Of a DNA stretch of 64,000 nucleotides, positions 39,001 to 53,309 are shown in pieces. Positions within the stretch are counted from its first letter, which is position 1. Each line of letters begins with the position of its first letter. Made by a program: the position numbers and the translations under genes. Origin of the DNA: Opisthocomus hoazin (Eukaryota; Chordata; Aves; Opisthocomiformes; Opisthocomidae). The notes beneath the pieces were generated by a model. It was not told the origin of the DNA. It made no database searches and worked only from the letters and a program-made list of their open reading frames with translations. Location of the stretch: NCBI RefSeq assembly GCF_030867145.1, contig NC_134422.1, positions 8,566,531-8,630,530 of the forward strand. The letters run 5' to 3'.

Positions 39001-42000
39001 ACAGCTGAAAAAGTCATCAGGCACTGGCTTGAGGTCAATGAATTTATGCCAATGTGCCAGCTGAAGATCTGTGTTCAATTATCCCATATTGGTGTGAAAG
39101 TGTTGAAGGAAACGTGTGAGGGAAATACTGCCATATTTCAATATTTTTGAACATATAAACCCATCGTACCATCATGCTGACACAGTTTTAAAACAATGTC
39201 TTCAGCTATGTGTGGTGTTTCGAGGTTATGCTTGCCTGTAGGCTTTCTCAGTGCATAGATCCGTTTTTAGTACTTGTAGATTACAGGTCAGTAATGGAAA
39301 CTTTATATGGAGCAGAATATGTATAACTAAAGAGTGTCATCCATACATTTAATTGAAAACATGTGAACACTGTTCATTGTTTACCACCAGCTATTATTTC
39401 ATGACAAATTGGGAGAGGTATTTTGAGATTTGAGTGCCTTCAGCAGCATGTTAGTAACTCACACCACGTGCCTTGTGACTCCATGAAATTCAACCGGGCA
39501 AAAGAAGGCACTTTTTGTTCCTCTCATTTTCCCTAAATTCCTATTCTATCCTACCATCTCTTAGTTGTTGCCTTCATATTGTGTCTGTCTCCATTATGCT
39601 TGTATCCACTCTGTTACCAGATTCTGAGCACTGTTTTAGTCCAGTCCCCTGGCTGTGCAAGTCCTTACATGTCTCTTCTCGTAGCTCTTCCCAAAGATTT
39701 TGTGTTTAACCTCTCAGGCATTCAGGGCTGGACACTCTGCTTGGAAAATCTGGCCTTGATTTGCTCAAACACATCTTCTCCTTGTTTGGTGGAGTCTTCC
39801 AGCATTAGCGTATCTCAGAAAGAATTCTGATTTCCGTGTGTGTAAAGGAAACGTGTTTCTACTTTTGTACTCTGGACCGTGAGATACAAATAGGCGTTTC
39901 TGATAACATTCCTCAGCCTGCCTGGCTGTGCTGCTTTTCCCATCTGCATCAGACTGTAATCTTCTGGAATGTTTTTTTCCATGATTTAATCTGCAAGTAT
40001 TGCATAGTGATGTTTTAAACAAAAAAATTCCCTATTCCTTCCTCATTCTCTTAGACTCTGAATATATAGGCTATGATGGTATCTGATGGAAAAATAAGAA
40101 AAAGGAAGAGCTGTTTCTGAAGAAAAAGATCTGGCTTCAAACTCCATAGAGTATGGATCTTGGCCTTCAAAATATGAACATAAATGTCATCAGAGTGTTT
40201 TGTATTCAGGCCTATCCCTTCAAACAACGAGTTTCAGGCTTCAGATGAGGAGGATCCATTTCAGAAACATCCTTCAAACAACATGCCAGTGAGAAATTTC
40301 ATAGACATTAAAACACTCTTCCTTACACCACAGGCACAGTAACTTTTTGATCACCTTGATGAAGGAGATGAGTTCAGTGTTGTTTCATATACTACTCTGC
40401 CCCTTTCCGCCTGGTGTCTTGGGGGAATAAGCTTTACAGTGAGGGCAGATAAACCTTTCTGAAATTAAAAAACATAAATACACAAATATGATCATAGGAT
40501 GAGCTTCATAGGACATATTTTTTAAGTGATTTATTATGGGCCTCATGAATATTTGAATTAATGCTTTACTGGAAGTTAGTAGTTTGAAGCCACGTATTTT
40601 AACAAGATTCAGAATCCTACCGCTGTTAAGAAATGCCAGATAATGCAACAGAGGAATCGATAGAACTGTTGCCCAGGTCAAAGGAGAGTCTTGCTGTTCG
40701 CTGCAATGAAATTAGTTTTCTATCAGCTTTTAGTCACAATATCATAGATATTATTCCAGAAATCTCTAGTATAGCCAATGGCAGTTATTGCTCCGTAGGT
40801 TTCCTATGCTGGCAACAGGTAGAAGGTTTTTTGTACACACAGATGCTCGTTTCCATTTGCAGACAAAGCAGCTAAGCCTGCAGTGACAATGATGTTTTAT
40901 AGCTTTATATTCAGGTTAAACAATTATGAAATATTAACTTCATAACAGTTCTTACAGGTAATCCTATGAGATCAATTAATAAAAACAATACCTTTTGAAT
41001 TTCTGCCTGATATTTAAAAACCAAGATGTACCACCCAAGAAGGATATACTTTTTACAGTTTCAGTATAATTTTATAGTACCTTATTTTTTCATCTGTTGT
41101 ACAAGTGATGCTACTGTATTTTGGTTTTAAAAAGTGTCCTTCCAAAAATGAAATACAATCAAAACACCACAACTCTGAAAATCAAGCTGGTTTGAGATAG
41201 GAGGATTGAAGAATCTCTCTGATTCTTTTTTGGTTCTAAATAACAGATCTCTGTCCCGTCATATTATTATGATGTTAGCAAAGATATTTTAACGTGTATG
41301 TGGTTATAAGATGATAAGATAGACAGCAATTGGAGAACAAGATGGAACTCCGTGTCCCACTGGATTGCTGTGTTAGAAATCGAGACTGAAGCCATTGCTG
41401 TTATTGTTGCAGTACTTCTGTTTAGAATTAAAATAAACTGCAAAATTCATAAAGTTGATGGAATATATTCATTTGGAATACATTGCTTAGCTGTCACGTA
41501 ACTTCATGTTTTCTGTTTAGGCTGGGATATATGGCTGTTAAGAGAAACACAACTTTCTGAAGAATGTTCTGCCTTCTATGGCTTATCCTTAAATCCATCA
41601 GGTTTTGTTAAAAAGAACAGCTTTACAAAGTGAAATAGTGTGAATATTTCATGATTTTAAATTTTTTCATGAATAATTTTTTCGTGTTAAAACATTCATT
41701 TCAGCATATATAGTTGAAAATAACTAGTGAATGCAGCTAGCTAAAAAAAAGATGGAAAGGGACTTTTATGTATTCTTTTTTTCACTTCAGAGTGAAACGT
41801 ATGAAGAAAATTAATATGAAAACACATAGAAAAATAAAAATTGTACTGTAATAAAATTAAAATGCATATTTCCTTAATACGGGTATGACAAAGATGTTTT
41901 TGACATGACAAGGTTTTTTTTGTAGTATCTGCAATTTATTATTTGGTATGTGGGTGAAGGCAGCTTAGACAGCGATTGCTATTAAAAAGGTGAATGAAAG

Positions 42001-42774
42001 GATTGACTGTATTTCAGGTTTTCCCTGCAGAAGTTCTTCAACAAAAAGAAAAATGGAAAAAACCAAACCCTAAACAGACCCAAAGCCAAGCTTTTAAGTA
42101 ACTTGCGTGGGATGAGGAGAGTGTTAGAACGTATCCCTGCCACCAGGACCACATTGGCTCCTCTGTTCACTGGGCTGCTCTTTGTAAATAACAAAAGCCC
42201 TATCCTTTGCCTGATCCAAACTGTCCACTTGTCTCCCAGACCCTTTTGATCAGGAAAAAGTCAGCGTTTCAAGCTGTGCTCTTTATTTGTGTGGATAGTT
42301 CCCAGCCTGACTACACACGTGGTCGGCCCTTACAGCTGTGGTGGCATTTAGCTGGGGAGTTTTGAAAACAGAATATCTTTTTGAAGCAGACAGCATTTAT
42401 CAAAGTAAGAGTTTTTGTTTTATTTAAAATGAGGCTTTTACTTCTGAAAGCAAGCCGGTTTAAAGTGCTTCTCTGGTGGCTCGTGAACTGTGCCCTGCTG
42501 CTTTCATTCTGGTCACACGCTCCTGTGGGGCTCTGTAGGATTAGCTTTAATGACACCATTCAGTCATAATAAGGGTAGCAGTGTAATATAATGAATTGTA
42601 CCGGGGCATGGGAGTAATACCTTCATCTAGTCTACCTGTGGTTATGCTGGCGTTGTGTGCAAAAACACCTATGTTGCACACTTCTCAGCAAAGGTCTCCG
42701 ATTCATGAGATTACCCGTGAGTAACGCATGGGCTAGGGGCCAGGCGTTTGCGAGTTAAGTCCCAAATCTGTGAC
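36093..42774 (+). other. NCKAP5: Putative NCKAP5 intron, first part
   Basis: No second coding exon was found on reading this stretch. Frames up to 115 codons are unrecognised. A tandem GATA-type site GATAAGATA lies at 41313-41321. A half copy of the palindromic repeat is listed at 39033. Confidence 0.5.
39033..39071 (+). repeat. Half copy of the same palindromic element
   Basis: GGTCAATGAATTTATGCC followed by AATGTGCCAGCTGAAGATCTG follows one arm of the element at 14734, including the identical CAGCTGAAGATCT. Only one arm is recognisable. Confidence 0.5.
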
Positions 42775-42882
42775 CTCTAATAAATTTCTACCTCAGTTTA
42801 ATGAATTTCTAATTCAGTTTTCTCATCAATAAACTGGAGGGTGTAATAATTTCTTACCTCATAAGTATTCCAAGAATGGTCT
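42775..42882 (-). mobile_element. MIR-like SINE fragment
   Basis: The plus strand reads TTCAGTTTTCTCATCAATAA, then GGGTGTAATAATTTCTTACCTCATAAG. This follows the reverse complement of the MIR core (CCTCAGTTTCCTCATCTGTA, then GATAATAATAGTACCTACCTCATAGG). Upstream, TCTGTGACCTCTAATAAATTTCTACCTCAG resembles the adjoining MIR segment. A short local duplication is superimposed (AATTTCTACCTCAGTTT at 42783 and AATTTCTAATTCAGTTT at 42804). The match was recognised by eye and the ends are approximate. Confidence 0.7.
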
Positions 42883-45779
42883 GTTATTAGCATGTGTCTG
42901 TAGCTTGCTTTGATAACGTCAGATGGAAGGTGCCACAGAGGAAGCGACATTACAGCAAAGCTGTGAAGAGCGCTGCGCCAGCAAGGCGGGAGGGGAACTC
43001 TTCATATGTAGGAATTAAATTCAGTGAAGGGAATAGTCCTGACTTTCTGCTAGTTGACTGTGACTTTCACAATGTGTCTAACATCACTATGTAACATAAT
43101 ATAAGCCAGAATCTTGAAATGAAAGGTGGCATTAAAAATATTGCCTAGTCAGATGCTGGCTAATGTTCTGATGCTTATAGCCTGATTATTTTTTTTCCGC
43201 CTAAACCTGCCGCAAAATTCCTTATGAATCTGCAGATATTGTCAGTCCTCTGAAAACTTGGATTTTTCTTTGTGTGTGAATTTATAATTTAGAATTTTGT
43301 TCCATCGTCCTTGGATACAGCATCAGAAGAAAAGCACGTAGCGAGAGCGTAATCGAGCGCTGCAAATGCACGGTGCAGCACTGGAGAAGACATGCACAAC
43401 GCCAGCCTCAAACAAACAGTTTTCACAGTGTGCTGCAGAGGCAAGTGAAAACATCTGTAACATTCAGGGCATACAGCGGGAGCGTATGTCAAGGAGAACA
43501 GTTTAATAAAGATGACAAGTGTGTTGTTTTGAGGTAGAAGACATAATATAGGAAAAAACAGCAATGAAATACGTGTACTGTTACTAACTTAATAGGTTAA
43601 TGTTTGCACATTCATCGGGGAAACCCTGAAATATAGAATTGACAGAAGGACTCAGTGAACTGAATTACTAGGGGAATATCAGAAAAATCTATTCCTTATG
43701 GCAACATCAATATTGCTTGCACTGTTCTGCAAATGTGACAGTAAGGACATCTACTTCACAGACTGGGCAAGTGAAGCGCTGTCAGCTGTCCGTGTAATAG
43801 ACAGCCCTGAAATCTGCTTGAAATTTTGTGGAAAAAGAAAATCCCAGTGTGGATAGTGTGTGTAAAAACGTTCTCAACAGAAGAAGAACAGATTGTTGTG
43901 CACACCCAGTCAGTGCCTTTAAACTCCAGGACTATGCAGAAATTGAGCTATTGCTAATAGCACATACTTGTCTGCATTTGCATTTTTAATAAAATGTAAA
44001 TCAGAACAACAGGTCTGGTATGTTAGGCATGAGAAAACACACAAGAGAAGAACCATCTGAACGGGTCAGTTCACAGCAGAAGCCAGGGAGAGGTAAGGAG
44101 AAACCACTGGCAGGACAGGAGTGCTTAGGCTTTACTGCTATTAGCGTATCAGTAATGCTAATAATGTGGGAAACACTGTGGTCTGCATGGGTTTAAGGAC
44201 ATCACTTACAAGCACAGCAGTACGTCTAGGGTACTAGAAGTACAGTCTACAGCAGCTTGGATAAAGACAGCATAAAGTCACCAGTTTCACCACTTGAAAT
44301 GGATGATGGCACTTCCATGTAGCTGTGGTGGAGACATCTGGTTTGGATTTCATTTGCAGAAGAGAGATTCGAAAACAGAGAAGTGTGTAAAGTGCTGGAT
44401 GCTAGCAATCAATTACTGTAAATGCTGTTCTTGGACTCTGGAGCAGCCTGGCAAATCTTAACATCATGACTGAAAAATAGAGGGGCTGCAAGTTCAAAAG
44501 GGCTCAGTGAACACAGGGAATTATGTTTAAAGAGGTAAATGTTGGGCCTAATGTGAAGAAATGGCTGTATTAGGTGCCAGTGCCACAGAAAGAATGGAAA
44601 TCCTTGCTTGGAGTAATACAGATGGTGACCTATTACTTTGATTAAAGCGAGTTTATGCTAATAGAAACCAGTGAGTCTTTTAAAGAACTGGAGCTGTGGC
44701 TAAGCAGTGAGGAGCAGCTGCATAGCAAGCTAGGGAAGATGTTGCTTGTAGAGAGAATAAAAGTAAAAAGCTCATATATTGTATTGAAAACAAGGAAATA
44801 GTGCATGGAGCGTGTTGTTCCTGAGCAACAGTTGAAACAATATTCCTGCTGGAAGACGCCTCGGTGGTTTATTGATCAAAAGCACTGACACCAGCACAGG
44901 CAGAAGTGTGCTCTGAGAGGGGAATTATTTACCATTTGTTGCTGCACATTAGATGTTACATCAATAGGTATGTATGGCGACAGGGTGACAGCTGAAACAG
45001 AACCCGGGTCCCTAGAGAGCGTGCTGTGACAAACTGCTGGCTCTTGCTTTCTCATGTCTTTGGCACATAAACTTCAAGCGACAAACATGAGACTTCAAGG
45101 TTAAAATAAAAGCTTGAGGAGGAATTTCGGTAGCTGATCTGCCCTTGTTCCTTGTCACAGAACTTGATACAAAAGTGGCAGAAAACTAAGAAGTACAGAG
45201 AAGATGATTTTACTAGTGCCTGCAAATTAGCTGGCAGATGGACTGGGAAAAACCGAGGGCAGTGATACTCTGTGGCCTTTAAAAAAAGCCGGAAAATGAG
45301 TCCGTGTTGCTACAGAATCTCAGCAACTCCCTTTCAACATCAAAATATTAAATCCTAAACAATTTCTAAAAAGCTTTTAAAGACACTGATTTTGCTGCAG
45401 AGGGGGAACTAAAAATGAAAACGAAGGAAAAAGCAGGGCAAATGTCTGCATGTATATTGAGAGTTGCTCAGGAAGGAAACCTCAGCATGGTCCAGTACAA
45501 AGTTTAGGTCCAACAAAAAGAAATGGGTGTCAAATGTTCAAGTCAACAAACTCTAGAGACTGAACTACGAGAAGTATGTATGTTAGTTTACAGTGGCAGA
45601 TAGCAAAGCTTAGAAGCAAATGGTCATAGGTTCATCTCCGTGCAGAGGAAACCGTGTGCTGATTGCTGATTTGTACAGGTTTTCTTCAATACCGTCCAGT
45701 TAGGGACATGTCACGGAGAAATCTTGCCATGGAGCTGTTTGACTGATAGTAGATCTTTATTTTGGTTGGAGCCTCACGT

Positions 45780-46030
45780 CGTGATTTGGAGGAGTTTTTG
45801 ACGATTTGCAGCATGCGTGCCCGGCTCTGTTCCCCAGGGCCTCCGGAGGAGCTGGTGGGTGCCTGCCATCTGGTCCCCAGCCTCCGGCCGGCTCCTGCCC
45901 TCTTCCACAGAGATGCCAGCAAGGAGCAGGCTGCGCACACGGGAGGAGACCTGGAGTGGCGCGAGCCTGCTCCTGGCCCTGATCTGGGGCTGCTGTCTCC
46001 CTTTCCCCCTGCCCCTTCCCCATCAATTAC
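45780..46030. other. GC-rich patch in the putative NCKAP5 intron
   Basis: Local GC and CpG rise here, with small palindromes CCTCCGGAGG and CCGGCCGG. Opposed open frames of 131 (minus) and 135 (plus) codons overlap without recognisable domains and look like chance frames. A C/T-rich tract (TTTCCCCCTGCCCCTTCCCC) lies at the downstream edge. It could be a small regulatory element; there is no direct support. Confidence 0.3.
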
Positions 46031-49000
46031 AAAAGTGGCTGTGACAGATGTAAGTCCAGCCGCAGAAGAAGGAAAGGTCATGGGAAGCTTTGGATTTAAT
46101 GGGATGCCGCATGATTATGTGCCTTGCTGTGACATAAGGGCTGCGTACCATCGGACTGGCCAGAGATAAGCAGTTACCAAGGGAAATGGATATACCAGGG
46201 ACCCTTATCGAGGTCTATTAAGCTACCAAATGCAGCACTGTAATTGGAGGCTTTGCCTGCCCAGATGTTAAGAGCAGAAGGCTGCCTGTAACAAGAGATC
46301 TGAGGAGATTGGGGTGAACTAAACAGGGATTTTATTGACAAACCTTTTAAAATGCTTCATGCCTTCAGCAATTAAACATAACGCTCACCCTGAGAAGGAC
46401 AGGTCTGTCTCTCACGGTTGCCTGATTCTGCTTGAATACAGTCCTGGGGAGACGAGGAGAGAAGTTATGTCCTACATTGTTTATTTATAGTGTTGGTATA
46501 ATTCCCTGCCCTGCAAGACCGAGAATGAATAGTGAATCCACCTCCTGCTAGTTCAGTCATGGCATCCTCTCAAACGTCCTATTTTGAGTATTGTTGCATC
46601 CCTAGAAGAATCTACGTTTCTCTCACAGACTTGTGTGTGTATAAATGTACAAAGGGAAAAAATGCCTTTGCAAAAAGGTGTGTAGGCACATCCAGATAGA
46701 TTTATTTTACAAATAGCTATGGTCAACTTTCCCTGGTGTTCTTGAGTTTTGCTTATTTTGTCCACTTACTAACTGTGAAGGTGGAATAGCCTTGAATCAA
46801 AGCTATAGTTTTGAACTCTCTGCAAACCAGGATTTCCAGCCTATGTGAAAAATTTTGAGATTCGGATATTTGGTTTAGTCCCATCTGGAAAATCCTGGGT
46901 CTGCTCTAAAAATATGTATATACTTTTGGCTTGTTGCTCATTTAATTCTATAACTAGAATAGATGGTGTACACTAAAAGACATGATGTACACCGTTTTCC
47001 TCCACGAGTTTACAATTTTGATCTTTAGATAAAGTGTGTCTGACTGAAAATTTCGGTTAAATCACTATATGTTTTGCCTTTACGGAATAAGTGTCTTCTG
47101 GTTAAAACCAAGCTGCTAAAGGACTGGCTAAATCTTTCACATGGAAAATATTCTGCTTCATGCTGTCAACAGAGCTACGCAAGACTCTGGAGCCTAAGTA
47201 TGCCTTTTGCTCGGCATCCCTGGAGGCAGGGACAGTCAAGGGTAGGTACTCCGATACCAGACATTTTTCTTTTCTACGGAGTCTGTAAGTGCTTGTCGAG
47301 CTCTAATTGCTGTGAATGGCTCTGCTAGCAGTTCATTTCTACCTACTTCTGTTCTTGCGCTTCGGAGCTTGCCTCTCTGCTTTTGCTTTTAGGGCCTCGT
47401 TTGACCCAGATAGGAAGTGAGCTGGGATCATCGCGAAGCATTTAAAATAATTGGGTATCAACAGCTGGCTTTATGGGAAGCTAGCAGTGTAAATCCAGAG
47501 TGGTTTTATGATTTCAGTAGGTATTTGTTCTGGCGTAGAAAGCAGATCCAAGTAATTTTGGCTGGGAAACAGTTTCCCAACTTATTTCTATAAAAATACC
47601 TCAGAGTTTTTCATTATAGTGAAAATCTCTAGCAGGTCTGAAGGGAAAAATTACCTCCACTGTTTCCAGACACCCAATATGTTTTCCCTTTGCTTGAATT
47701 TATGAGTTTTGGCAAAGATAACTCACAGTGCGATCGTGTTTCAGGGTGGTGGTTTCTCACACTGAATCCCAAACCAACGTGTAACTGTTCAGAAGGCTCC
47801 TATGAGTCTCTGGTGATGCACACATATGGGACATGGCTCTCCAAAATCCTACCAATCTGTTTTCGCCTCCAGTGTATTATTCACTGTGTAGTGTATTGAA
47901 ACAAGTTTTTGAAGTACTGTTTACTTCCTAACTTCTTTCAAAGTTTTTATGGCAGAAATAGCAGTCCTAGTCAAAAAGAGCAAGATTTGACTCTTAATGA
48001 AACCTGTTTCTGCTGCTGTTACTGAGGGTTGGATAGGACTTTTTCTTTCATGTTTTATCTTTGTAAATTGGATCTTCTTGTATAAATCGGGTCTTCTTGT
48101 GATACTGAATCACGCTGGTTGTCACTGGCTAAGCAGCAGGTTCCTCCTAACCTGCTTCCATGTGTGGTTCTGTTTGATGAGATTGTTATTTACTTCCCAA
48201 CCACCTTGTAATCTCGGTTTCATCTGCGACTTCAGGCTTTCCTTTGAGTACCACATCAACTATATTGTCAAGGCTTTTTTTTTTATCCATGTAGGAATTC
48301 AGCAAAAACTCAGGTCTTGCCATCTCAGCAGGATGCAGAGGGTTTGATTTATGTCTGGATAACAGCACAAGTTGAGTTATTGCAGTAGCTGGCTCACAGA
48401 CTCGCAGGTTGGCTGCTACATGGTATTCTGAAGTTTGTGCAAAATTCACCTGCATGTGCTAAAGGACATACAGTTAAACATGCCCGAAATCAGCACGCCG
48501 TACCTGTACAAGGCAGTGAATTATTTTCAAATGTGGCATTGTTTGGACCTAGAAAGTTTTAAATATGCTTCCCTCCCTACGTGCCTGTCAGTGTTTGTGT
48601 AGCACATGAATGAATTTTATGAGCGTAAGATATGTCGTCGAAGAGGGCTGTCTCACAGCCTACGCTCACTGACTGCCCTTGCGAGAGTCGGACGCTGCTG
48701 GTGGTGGTGTGCTGCAGTTTCCCTCTGGTGCAGAAACTCTGTTGCTTCTCAAAGTCAGCGCTAAGTGACCTGGGAAGCTCCTTCAATGGAGGCTGTGTGA
48801 TTCAAAATAATTAAGGTTTTTTTTGCATTCACCAGTTTCATGACTAATGTTTAGCAACTATATTAAGCTTTTTGGTTTATAATTGCTTAGTTCTTCTGAT
48901 TTCCAATTGACTAGTGACTGCAGGTGTATTGCTCTGGGCATTCAACTTTGAGTACTTTACGGAAATGTTGGAAATCTTGAAACACAAGCCCCATTAAGTG

Positions 49001-52000
49001 GGACACTGGAAACTTTCAAACACCTTAAGTCGCCGGTTCCTTTGAAAGTCTTAACCAACAAGCCTTCACCTCTTCAGAAATTACATTTACAGAGACATGT
49101 TTGACAGGGAGTTGCTAGCTGCAGAGGTGCAAGCCTTACCTACCGTGCCAAGGTAAAGATCTGTAATTATGCACAGATCAAAGTATTCTTCATCTGCTGA
49201 AACTTTGCTAATGCGGATTTGACAATTAAAACTACTTTATTATCTATAAAGAATAGTTTATGTGGCACCAAAATTACACCATCTACTTTTTGGAGTACAG
49301 AATTAACTTTCTGAAATGAGCAATTATATTAGTTAATTCATTTATACATTAAGATTAATTTAAAAATAAATCCTTTAAGTATTTCAGGACTGTGAGATAA
49401 TTTTAAAAATTATATTAATAGAGGAATAGTACCAACTCTTTAAACTTTCAAAAAAGTCAGGCTTACAGTAAGTACATGTAAAATTTTTCACATTGTTCTT
49501 CATAGCTAAAAGTTTCTTCTTCAGTAGGGACTCATGGGCAATGCTCTTCTTCCTTCCACATGGTAAATATATAGTCCATGTTCTTCCATTTGCCTAAAGC
49601 AGAGGGCATAGGTGCTTTCTTGAAAAATGCACTATTCAGAATAACCGTTACATCCTGCAGGGATGGGACAAGACTAGAAAGATGCTTGCTGTTTATCCAT
49701 GCGCACTGTGTCTCGGCAGCCTGCAGCGGATGGGCAGGGCAGATCAGTTCCAGCACTCCTAGAGCTCAGAGCGGTTGGAGGGCAGAGTGAATTAAGGCAC
49801 AACATGTATCATGTTGACCCATCCCATATGTAACAACATCAGGCCTTTCTGAGAAGGGTGCTGTGACTGACTTGTCTGCCCGTTATTGACTATAGGTGTT
49901 GCTGATATTTGGGCTAAGGACAGTGTCCTGCACAACTCCATACTGCTGACTGGGACCAATTTTAGGCCATGGAAGGGGAAGTCCAACACAGACTGCAGCT
50001 TTCTTACCTACCATGTCCCCAGTGGCACTCATAGGTGTGGGCTTCTGTTGAAAAGAGTTTTGCCTCTTTGAGCCCGAATTCAAGATAGTCTTGAAGCAAT
50101 CATAATACCCTATACTTTGATGATACAATGCTGCCAGGAAACAAAAAAAGTTTTAAAAATTAAAATAACCAAATACAGAGCTGTAGACAGCACTAATGCT
50201 GATCACAGTTGTAAGCCAAATTCTTCTCAGTATCAGATCTAACCTCCGTGCCTGTGAGTTTTATACCCTAACGTGCATGTATCTCTTTAAATCTTTATCT
50301 CTAAATTTGTAATTCTTGCTTTTCAAGATTATTAGAATATCTTTGCAACGCTTTTGCCTGTAGCCTTCTGCTGATAGCATCAACTCTAGTTTTAGCCCTT
50401 TTGCACTGCAATGTAGTTAGTATAGTTCTGTGGCTCTGTGCAGACATGCTGTCAGGTCTGCCCTCACATGGAAAGCTCAGTCGACGCAGGCTCTACAGGA
50501 GGAATGGAGATGGGGTGCCCTTTAAGTTGGTGCTGGGTCAACATGCTGATTTGAACATGCTTGTTGCACTTAGTGAGGTGCATTTGAAACTCCTGCTGTA
50601 GGCCTCAACTTACCTCGCAGAGATGCATGTATTAATAACAACCATAAATATGTCCAATCCTTTTGTAAAACTAGCTTCTGGTATTTATTTCCACTATGGT
50701 CTGCAGTTCCGAGGTGGTAGTTGTAATCAGCCGAAGTTAACGGTACTGTTTGGTGGGCTTTTAGTCAAGTGTGCTCGTTGCACTTTGCGTGTTCTCCGAC
50801 AGATACCCAAGAGAAGGAAACAAGACACTTTCTGAAATGAAGGAATTACTGCAGACTAAAACTGTGTTGACCCAAATCCTTGGATCCAAACATTTCTTAA
50901 TATGTTTAGCTTAGGGCCTATCTCAAATAAGAAGCAATAACTAAGCCAATATATTGTCCCCCAGTGGAATTCAAGATTGCTGGAGGTTGCTGCGGTAAAT
51001 ACTGTGGATGAACTTTTAATAGTATTCAATAATCTTCCGACCTTGGCTCGTGGTGGTTACCATAATTGGATCTCTTGCTGCAGGGTACAACATGTCTCCT
51101 GTGAAGTCAGGAGAGGATTTGTCCTTTCCTGGTGCTGGAGGTTCACTGAGGTCCCAGCACTGCAGGTAGCTGACTTGACAGGCATCTGGTTTCATCTGTA
51201 TTTTGTCATGTGTGTTCTTATAGGATTAAAAGATAAACAAACAGTCAAGAGAGAGTTCAGTATGATACCAGTTTGATATGTATGAAATAGAACTAAGTTG
51301 AATACTGCAACCAATATGAAGTGCCTTTTTCTCACATTAAGGTTAAAACTTAGCATATATTTTGGGAGATATCTTAATACATGGAAGTCTGGAGATACAG
51401 GTTTCCAATTTCAAAACAGAGATGTCTATATTTGAAAGTAGCAGAAAAAAACTCTCTATTTTGTTGCAAATAAATAAGGAGAAACCTTCTAACTCTTGTT
51501 TACGTTGTTTTGACTGTTTGAGTTAGTAATTTCAGTCCTTTTCTTCCTTTAGGATGGGAGACTGGTAGCTCTTTTTATCATTGCCTGTTATGCTTATTAA
51601 AATACAAAGTCCTAAGCACATTACTTGGGCTTTGAACTTGCTCTTGTTTTCATTCATATACAATCATATGTAAAATTTTAGGAAAGTATCAATCCCTACA
51701 GGCAAGATAGGGAACTTATAAACATATATAAAGTATATATATTTAAAATCACATTTAATGTGATCTTGGAGCACCAGAAGCAATTGTGAGATAAAATATG
51801 TGACCTGAACCAGTTCTTGTTTATTGAAAGCCTAGGTTGAATGATATGGTAGGTTAAGACAGGCAGAAGGGGGGGGAGGGCAGTTTAGTGCTAACCGGCA
51901 CACTTTCTGCCTTGCTAATCTACATATTACGGAAGAACTTTTCTGTCAACCTCCTTTTCAAAATTAGGCTTGCAGCTTGAAGCTTCAATGTAAAGAAGAA

Positions 52001-53286
52001 ACAAGGCCTGATTTCACCCCCATAAGCTTCAGAGTAAATCAAGAATAATTTTAAGAAAATCAGTGGACTGAGCTCTTACGTGATATAAATCGGCACTGAC
52101 AATAATCAAGCTATTTCATTTTATACTAAGTTAAAATCAGCTGCAATTAAGAGCTTAACAGTCAAGTAGGTGTGACTAAAATCAGGTCAACGGACTAGAG
52201 ACCTGAAATATTTCCTTTGGCTAAAGCTGTTTAAGGATAGGTTTGATGCTGTTCCATGAAGGACAGGCTGGTGAAGTTTCTACAGATTGATGCTGGTCTG
52301 AGTGAAGTCAGGAGCCTGGCCCTGCAGCTCTGGGAAATTGCTTTGTTCCCTCAGTGGAAATCTCATCAGCGTAATCTTGTCTCTGATTTTCATGGATCTC
52401 TGTCAGAGAAAGAAGTGTTGATAGCTTAAGCACTTAAACCTTTATCGTTGTTTTGAACAGATTGGTTGGCTTACATAGAAACTTCAGAAACCAAGTGTTC
52501 AGTGTAAGTATCCTTCCAGTCATCCTAGGGATTCAATCTGTGTTCAAATGTCTTATAACCTGTAGGTATTACATGTCCTCTCCTGTATCAGTCAACTGAG
52601 AGCATGAATATTGTCACCCCTTGGCTACACAGTCCTTGTAACAACTTATGGTGTCTTATCTAAACATCGCTTGCTCAGTTTCTGATTTATGAGTCAGTTG
52701 GACGAGTGTCACACAAGATATAAGACGTGTTGCATTAAATTTCCCTTTCCCTCAGGGAAAACGTATAAAGAGTGAAAATTACTAATTACCCATTTCCAAT
52801 TCCCTTAACAACAGTAATGATTAGAAAGCTTTATTTAAATAAAACTGAAAAGATTCCCTGTAGTTTCTTGGAGGAAAGCATTTCTTTCTCACATAGGACA
52901 TACGATTTTCAAAGACCAAATTTTTTGCCACCCTTTATAGGAAACGAATTCCAAGGCCATGCGTTGCAGCCACTGGGCTTGGCCATCCCTCTGTGTCCGT
53001 GCCCCGGCCGGCCCAGAGCTGTGGTGCCACTTGCTAGCTTGACGCAGGAGAAGGTAAAAGGTGTCGAGATTAATGGTGATAATTGTAATGGTATTTGCTA
53101 AGTTGTTACCTGATATTTGTCTGTGTTGGTAGGACACATACTATATCAGATGGTGCTATTTTATCTGACCATAAGCTTGACCTAACAAAGCCCTGTTCAC
53201 ATGCAGTTTGCTAGGAAGGCCTTCTCAGCTCCCGAACGGGAGAAGAGGCAGGTCTGCAGCTCTCCGATCCCGCAGACTCCCACACT

Positions 53287-53309
53287 GTAGATGGGGGGGG
53301 GGCATCTAC
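53287..53309. repeat. G-run flanked by a 7-bp inverted repeat
   Basis: GTAGATG (53287-53293) and CATCTAC (53303-53309) are exact reverse complements around nine further G, making a G10 homopolymer in total. Runs of this length mutate readily and are error-prone in sequencing, so the exact G count is uncertain. Confidence 0.85.

Noticed and set aside
45686..46169. Overlapping 131- and 135-codon frames on opposite strands
   Set aside because: Explained by local GC-richness; low-complexity P/S/G/R composition and no domain.
49790..50140. Segment with overlapping frames, suspected as an old retroelement piece
   Set aside because: No reverse transcriptase, terminal repeat or tail motif was found to support it.
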